A DNA stretch of 64,000 nucleotides from Beroe forskalii (Eukaryota; Ctenophora; Nuda; Beroida; Beroidae), in contig WFMF01000002.1 in NCBI GenBank assembly GCA_011033025.1, forward strand, positions 1,302,001-1,366,000, written 5' to 3'. A program made the position numbers and the translations under genes. Shown here piece after piece: positions 57,472 through 64,000 of this stretch (positions are counted from its first letter, which is position 1; every line of letters begins with the position of its first letter). Under the pieces are notes generated by a model. It was not told the DNA's origin. It did not search any database and worked only from the letters and a program-made list of their open reading frames with translations.

Positions 57472-57788
57472 ATGTCAAACGTGGCCACGTAAAGCCCTGA
57501 TAGTAGCATCATTTTAAAATACTCGTTATTCGTAAGCGGGCTGCCGAAACGAGTTATAAAGTCGACTGGCTGACTATTACAGGAGGAAATTACTTAATTA
57601 TCGCTAATTACTTAATTCATTAATTAAAAATATGTTGTACGGTGAATAATAAACGTAATTCTTGCAGTTGTAGACGAAAATTAGACTGTTGGAAATGTTA
57701 TCATGACCATAGTTTAAAGCGATTGATTTATGATGACAAACTGCCTAATGCTCCATTTCATCCCAGAACCGAACCTAAAATCACATAA
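57472..57788 (+). CDS. candidate two-exon small protein (45 residues)
   Basis: Exon 57472-57488 (ATG TCA AAC GTG GCC AC) with donor GTAAAG, intron 57489-57667 ending TTCTTGCAG, then exon 57668-57788 ending in TAA. The join is in frame and gives MSNVATCRRKLDCWKC followed by YHDHSLKRLIYDDKLPNAPF and a short end. C-x5-C-x2-C suggests a small metal- or disulfide-binding knot, but I do not recognise the family. An in-frame TAA precedes the ATG. The length is within what chance could give, so confidence is low. Confidence 0.25.
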
Positions 57789-58298
57789 TAGCAGGCCAAA
57801 CAATGGTGGTACGGCCTCTAAGATACGTCTGCTATCCTCGGGAAGATAACACAGGGACTTCTATAAGAGGGTTCTTTAAATAGAATTAGTGAACAAAAGT
57901 GACGTAATTTCAGGGTTTAGAATGGTGAATTGACGACGTCTAACCTAGGTAGTTATATTCCAAGATCTGACGATGAAAGGGACCACGCCATCATTAATCT
58001 AAAATATGTGACAATTCCTCGAGCATAATAATGCTGTCGATTTACATAACAGTTGGAGGGAAATGTTTAAACTTCCAAGATAATTATAAAGTTTCCCTTT
58101 CCTTACTCCTTTGACTTTCCTTTTTTAAACTTCCCTTTTTTAAACTGACAACAAAATCAGAGATATCACGAACTCTTTGACTTCAACTAACTTCAACTTA
58201 CTTCAACTAACTTCATCTAACTTATTTTAACTGGGAGATAAGACGGAATCTAGCTACCTCTAACTATACAAGATAACGTTATGATGAAATCTAGAACT

Positions 58299-58373
58299 TA
58301 CTTTGGTCGATGGCTCCGTCGGATCCCCAGTTTTTGTCATCATTTCGTGTCTTTCGTCGCTTAGCAACGGCCC
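58299..58373 (-). CDS. candidate internal exon, unknown gene
   Basis: On the minus strand a 75-bp segment lies between a good acceptor (AATCCTTACAG) and a good donor (AAA/GTAAGT). Two of the three frames are open: AVAKRRKTRNDDKNWGSDGA and PLLSDERHEMMTKTGDPTEP. The phase cannot be fixed without neighbouring exons. Confidence 0.3.
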
Positions 58374-58825
58374 TGTAAGGATTAATCAGTGTTAAACAGG
58401 GACTAACTGAGAATAAACAAGCAGTTCCAAATGACGTCATTGTGATGAACTGTAATAGAACGTTACCGACGTCAGAGCACCTACTAAGAGAGCTATTACA
58501 GGTGCAAATGTTGGACGGGAAGGCCGGCATTATTAGACGCAGTATTTCTCTTGAAGTGATTACACTTCTACCCATCCTCAGCACTATTCAGCCTCTATTT
58601 TTACTCACACGCGCTATCCTGAACTGTTTATCTTGCTAAGAAATCAGTATTCAAGTATTTAGTGCTAGCTCAAAATCAAGTGGCATGACTCTGAAATTGA
58701 GAAATTGGTCTCAATTCAAAATAAGAAGAGTGTGTGAAGAACAGTTTGGAATTTCTTGTGAAATTTTTTCTAATGCAAATTCTTAGGAGAACACACTTCA
58801 ACTTTTCACTAACTCACTTTAAGTT

Positions 58826-58983
58826 GTTGAGAGCACTCAGCGAAGACCTCCGAAAGCTCATGATGAACCACAACAAATTCTACCAGAAATTCGAAGTCTA
58901 ATTCCACGCTTTTTATCGGGGGCGGAACAGTCCGATCCGAAGAAACATAGCGGAATATGAAATGACAGGTATTTCAGTGTCAA
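58826..58983 (-). CDS. candidate exon, unknown gene, strand uncertain
   Basis: The minus strand is open for about 50 codons, including SVELDFEFLVEFVVVHHELS, and ends at a good donor (AAA/GTGAGT at 58826). The plus strand of the same DNA also looks like a terminal exon after CTAACTCACTTTAAG, reading ALSEDLRKLMMNHNKFYQKF and then a stop at 58902. One of the two is probably a shadow. The minus version would not join 58299-58373 in an open phase. Confidence 0.25.
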
Positions 58984-59569
58984 ATTGTCACACGATGTGT
59001 GGGTCAATATATAGACAATGCGCGCGATGAGAGGAATCCTCTAGATAGCTCAGAGAATGCTGGCTAACGTTGCAGTAAGAAGAGAGAGGTTCACAGATGT
59101 CAGGGTCTTCAAAGTGGCTCTTTTCACTGCTGGTGTAGTACTATACTCGGTACTTGGCGCTGATAGGAGGGCGTATCATTAAAACGCAGTTCTATGTCAT
59201 TTAAATGCCATGTTAGGCTGTGATAATGTCGTCATACTAGGGCCGCCTTTCAATGTTAGGGAGTAGAGTATTAGGGGACATGGTGTGGAAATGAGTATAT
59301 TCCACATGGGAGCAGGTGGTTACATATTACCTTAGGAGGAGGGTCGAACAAACATGGAATATATTGACAAATCATAACAAATAATGAATTAACAGATTAA
59401 AAAACTGAGGTTTTTGTGGAGAAATTCGACAAAATGTAACTAAACGTAAACAAACGGGATTAGAGTGCTTAGGGATAGCAAAGACCCATACGAAATACTA
59501 TCGTGAGTATTCGCCAATTCAAGAGCTGTAAAATGAAAGAAATCCGAGTTTAATAATCAGTGACGGTTA
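58984..59569. other. no gene recognised
   Basis: Unassigned sequence before the 16-bp satellite. Confidence 0.35.
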
Positions 59570-62500
59570 ACAAGGAAGATGTTATAAAAGGAAGAGGTTA
59601 TAAAAGGAAGAGGTTATAAAAGGAAGATGTTATAAAAGGAAGAGGTTATAAAAGGAAGAGGTTATAAAAGGAAGAGGTTATAAAAGGAAGAGGTTATGAA
59701 AGGAAGAGGTTATAAAAGGAAGAGGTTATAAAAGGAAGAGGTTATAAAAGGAAGAGGTTATAAAAGGAAGAGGTTATAAAAGGAAGAGGTTATAAAAGGA
59801 AGAGGTTATAAAAGGAAGAGGTTATAAAAGGAAGAGGTTATAAAAGGAAGAGGTTATAAAAGGAAGAGGTTATAAAAGGAAGAGGTTATAAAAGGAAGAG
59901 GTTATAAAAGGAAGAGGTTATAAAAGGAAGAGGTTATAAAAGGAAGAGGTTATAAAAAGAAGAGGTTATTAAAGGAAGAGGTTATAAAGGAAGAGGTTAT
60001 AAAAGGAAGAGGTTATAAAAGGAAGAGGTTATAAAAGGAAGAGGTTATGAAAGGAAAAGGTTACAAAAGGAAGGGGTTATAAAAGGAAGAGGTTATAAAA
60101 GGAAGAGGTTATGAAAGGAAGAGGTTATAAAAGGAAGAGGTTATAAAAGGAAGAGGTTATAAAAGGAAGAGGTTATAAAGGTTATAAAAGGAAGAGGTTA
60201 TAAAAGGAAGAGGTTATAAAAAGGAAGAGGTTATAAAGGAAGAGGTTATAAAAGGTGAAGAGGTTATAAAAGGAAGAGGTTATAAAAGGAAGAGGTTATA
60301 AAAGGAAGAGGTTATAAAAAAAGGAAGAGGTTATGGGTAAAAGGAAGAGGTTATAAAAGGAAGAGGTTATAAAAAAGGAAGAGGTTGAGTAAAAAGGAAG
60401 AGGAAAAAGGAAGAGGTTATAAAAGGAAGAGGTTATAAAAGGAAGAGGTTATAAAAGGAAGAGGTTATAAAAGGAAGTTAAGAGGTTATAAAAGGAAGAG
60501 GTTATAAAAGAGGTTATAGAAGAGGTTATAAAAGGAAGAGGTTAAAAGGAAGAGGTTAAAAGGAAGAGGTTATAAAAGGAAGAGGTTATAAAAGGAAAGT
60601 TATAAAGAGGTTATAAAGGAAGAGGTTATAAAAGGAAGAGGTTATAAAAGGAAGAGGTTATAAAAGGAAGAGGTTATAAAAGAGGTTATAAAAGGAAGAG
60701 GTTATAAAAGGAAGAGGTTATAAAAGGAAGAGGTTATAAAAGGAAGAGGTTATGAAGAGGTTATAAAGGAAGAGGTTATAAAAGGAAGAGGTTATAAAAG
60801 GAAGAGGTTATAAAAGGAAGAGGTTATGTGCTGAAGAGGTTATAAAAGGAAGAGGTTATAAAAGGAAGAGGTTATAAAAGGAAGAGAGGTTATAAAGGAA
60901 GAGGTTATAAAGGAAGAGGTTATAAAGGAAAGGAAAAGGAAGAGGTTATAAAGGAAGAGGTTATAAAAAGGAAGAGGTTATAAAGGAAGAGGTTATAAAA
61001 AGGAAGAGGTTATAAAGGAAGAGGTTATAAAAGGAAGAGGTTATAAAAGGAAGAGGTTATAAAAGGAAGAGGTTATTATAAAAGGAAGAGGTTATAAAAG
61101 GAAGAGGTAGTTATAAAAGGAAGAGGTTATAAAGGAAGAGGTTATAAAAGGGTTATAAAGGAAGAGGTTATAAAAGGAAGAGGTTATGTTTAAAAGGAAG
61201 AGGTTATGTGTTAAGAGGTTAAAAAGGAAGAGGTTATAAAGGAAGAGGTTATAAAGGAAGAGGTTATAAAAAGGAAGAGGTTATAAAAGGAAGAGGTTAT
61301 AAAAGGAAGAGGTTATAAAAGGAAGAGGTTATAAAAGGAAGAGGTTATAAAAGGAAGAGGTTATAAAAGGAAGAGGTTATAAAAGGAAGAGGTTATAAAA
61401 AAGGAAGAGGTTATAAAAGGAAGAGGTTATAAAGGAAGATAAAAGGAAGAGGTTATAAAAAGGAAGAGGTTATAAAAGGAAGAGGTTATAAAACCCGGAA
61501 GAGGTTATAAAAGGAAGAGGTTATAAAAAAGAGGTTAAGAGTTATCCCGACCATAAAAAAGGAAGAGGTTATAAAAGGAAGAGGTTATAAAAAGGAAGAG
61601 GTTATAAAAGGAAGAGGTTATAAAGGAAGAGGTTATAAAAGGAAGAGGTTATAAAAGGAAGAGGTTATAAAGGAAGAGGTTATAAAAGGAAGAGGTTATA
61701 AAGGAAGAGGTTAAAAGGAAGAGGTTATAAAAGGAAGAGGTTATAAAAGGAAGAGGTTATAAAAGGAAAGAGGTTATAAAAGGAAGAGGTTATAAAAGGA
61801 AGAGGTTATAAAAGGAAGGAAGAGGTTATGGTGTAAGGAAGAGGTTATAAAAGGAAGAGGTTATAAAAGGAAGAGGTTATAAAAGGAAGAGGTTATAAAA
61901 GGAAGAGGTTATAAAAGGAAGAGGTTATAAAAGGAAGAGGTTATAAAAGGAAGAGGTTATAAAAGGAAGAGGTTATAAAAGGAAGAGGTTATAAAAGGAA
62001 GAGGTTATAAAAGGAAGAGGTTATAAAAGCAGAGGTTATAAAAGGAAGAGGTTATAAAAAGGAAGAGGTTATAAAAGGAAGAGGTTATAAAAGGAAGAGG
62101 TTATAAAAGGAAGAGGTTATAAAAGGAAGAGGTTATAAAAGGAAGAGGTTATAAAAGGAAGAGGTTATAAAAGGAAGAGGTTATAAAAGGAAGAGGTTAT
62201 AAAAGGAAGAGGTTATAAAAGGAAGAGGTTATAAAAGGAAGAGGTTATAAAAGGAAGAGGTTATAAAAGGAAGAGGTTATGTAAAAGGAAGAGGTTATAA
62301 AAGGAAGAGGTTATAAAAGGAAGAGGTTATAAAAGGAAGAGGTTATAAAAGGAAGAGGTTATAAAAGGAAGAGGTTATAAAAGGAAGAGGTTATAAGAGG
62401 TTATAAAAGGAAGAGGTTATAAAAGGAAGAGGTTATAAAAGGAAGAGGTTAGAGGTAAAAAGGAAGAGGTTATAAAAGGAAGAGGTTATAAAAGGAAGAG

Positions 62501-63849
62501 GTTATAAAAGGAAGAGGTTATAAAAGGTGAAGAGGTTATAAAAGGAAGAGGTTATGCGCGAAGAGGTTATAAAAGGAAGAGGTTATAAAAGGAAGAGGTT
62601 ATAAAAGGAAGAGGTTATAAGAAAAAGGAAGAGGTTGCAAAGGAAGAGGTTATAAAAGGAAGAGGTTATAAAAGGAAGAGGTTATAAAAGGAAGAGGTTA
62701 TAAAAGGAAGAGGTTATAAAAGGAAGAGGTTATAAAAGGAAGAGGTTATAAAAGGAAGAGGTTATAAAAGGAAGAGGTTATAAAAGGAAGAGGTTATAAA
62801 AGGAAGAGGTTGGTAAAAAGGAAGAGGTTATAAAAGGAAGAGGTTATAAAAAGGAAGAGGTTATAAAAAGAGGTTATAAAAGGAAGAGGTTATAAAAGGA
62901 AGAGGTTATAAAAGGAAGAGGTTATAAAAGGAAGAGGTTATAAAAGGAAGAGGTTATAAAAGGAAGAGGTTATAAAAGGAAGAGGTTATAAAAGGAAGAG
63001 GTTATAAAAGGAAGAGGTTATAAAAGGAAGAGGTTATAAAAAGGAAGAGGTTATAAAAGGAAGAGGTTATAAAAGGAAGAGGTTATAAAAGGAAGAGGTT
63101 ATAAAACGGAAGAGGTTATAAAAGGAAGAGGTTATAAAAAGGAAGAGGTTATAAGAGGTTATAAAAGGAAGAGGTTATAAAAGGAAGAGGTTATAAAAGG
63201 AAGAGGTTATAAAAGGAAGAGGTTATAAAAGGAAGAGGTTATAAAAGGAAGAGGTTATAAAAGGAAGAGGTTATAAAAGGAAGAGGTTATAAAAGGAAGA
63301 GGTTATAAAAGGAAGAGGTTATAAAAGGAAGAGGTTATAAAAGGAAGAGGTTATAAAAGAGGAAGAGGGTTATAAAAGGAAGAGGTTATAAAAGGAAGAG
63401 GTTATAAAAGGAAGAGGTTATAAAAGGAAGAGGTTATAAAAGGAAGAGGTTATAAAAGGAAGAGGTTATAAAAGGAAGAGGTTATAAAGGAAGAGGTTAT
63501 AAAAGGAAGAGGTTATAAAAGGAAGAGGTTATAAAAGGAAGAGGTTATAAAAGGAAGAGGTTATAAAAGGAAGAGGTTATAAAGGAAGAGGTTATAAAAG
63601 GAAGAGGTTATAAAAGGAAGAGGTTATAAAAGGAAGAGGTTATAAAGGAAGAGGTTATAAAAGAGGAAGAGGTTATAAAAGGAAGAGGTTATAAAAAGGA
63701 AGAGGTTATAAAAGGAAGAGGTTATAAAAGGAAGAGGTTATAAAAGGAAGAGGTTATAAAAGGAAGAGGTTATAAAAGGAAGAGGTTATAAAAGGAAGAG
63801 GTTATAAAAGGAAGAGGTTATAAAAGGAAGAGGTTATAAAAGGAAGAGA
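59570..63849 (+). repeat. 16 bp satellite with TATAAAAG core, about 265 copies
   Basis: Units of GGAAGAGGTTATAAAA, very homogeneous from 59570-59950 and 61840-63840 and irregular at 59985-61560, with many 15-bp units, extra bases and short foreign words (such as GTGCTG and ACCCGG). One strand is purine-rich. Almost every unit contains TATAAAAG, a consensus TATA box. There is no long open frame. Confidence 0.97.
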
Positions 63850-64000
63850 ATATGAAAAGGAAGTGTAATATAGTTCTACTTTACATTACGTTATACATAA
63901 TAATATATCAAGCCTCGAAATACTCCAACACATATCGCAATCGAGAACACGAGCAATATAAAATATCCACATTGACATATTAAAGTAGGGTAAAATTCGT
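63850..64000. other. unassigned sequence after the satellite
   Basis: Nothing was recognised in the final 150 bp. Confidence 0.4.

Noticed and set aside
58291-58584. 97-residue minus-strand frame as a single-exon gene
   Set aside because: Only its last 75 bp lie between good splice sites; the rest overlaps an opposing plus frame without evidence.

Overview
The window is animal nuclear DNA, AT-rich and dominated by repeats. The evidence for an animal is a class A (rhodopsin-like) G-protein-coupled receptor gene split into about a dozen short exons with GT/AG introns, a poly(A)-tailed retrocopy, degenerate TTAGGG-type motifs, and animal-style DNA transposons (hAT, Tc1/mariner-pogo, PIF/Harbinger and Helitron-like). 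The style fits a marine invertebrate or early-branching metazoan, but the species cannot be named from sequence alone. There are no bacterial operons, CRISPR arrays or rRNA genes.

The main coding content is a large inverted duplication. The left arm is about 8919-15262, the right arm about 17305-25788, with a spacer of about 2 kb. Each arm holds one copy of the same GPCR gene, so the two genes converge tail to tail. I reconstructed both exon by exon. The left copy (+) runs 9863-15270 and the right copy (-) runs 24366-17275. In the exons compared by eye (the seven-helix core and proximal tail) the copies differ at dozens of sites, and all but one are synonymous, so both cores have been under strong purifying selection. 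At the edges they differ. The left copy has an 8-bp deletion that breaks the upstream start exon and an AT in place of GT at one tail-exon donor. The right copy carries a 1.4-kb retroposed LINE-ORF1-like sequence in an intron. The receptor has the usual class A landmarks plus an opsin-like GWNRY motif in loop 2, but leucine at the retinal-lysine position.

The rest is layered mobile DNA. A ~3.9-kb segment at 1822-5705 recurs in direct orientation from 30882 to about 47680, where later insertions interrupt it: a foldback element with CAGTC ends (31512-34595, with a Harbinger-like element nested inside), a long-TIR foldback element (about 37150-40433), and a composite starting TCACC and ending in a GC-rich hairpin (40659-47183). 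Because the other copy preserves the empty site, the insertion points can be read almost to the base. A second, nearly intact copy of the long-TIR foldback lies at 53452-56765 and carries what looks like a captured host-gene fragment.

Minisatellites are very abundant, with periods of about 15 to 57 bp, ending in a 4.3-kb array of a 16-bp unit (59570-63850) in which nearly every unit contains TATAAAAG. The 51.3-51.9 kb and 57.4-59.0 kb regions look single-copy and hold a few short candidate exons that I cannot assign to a family.
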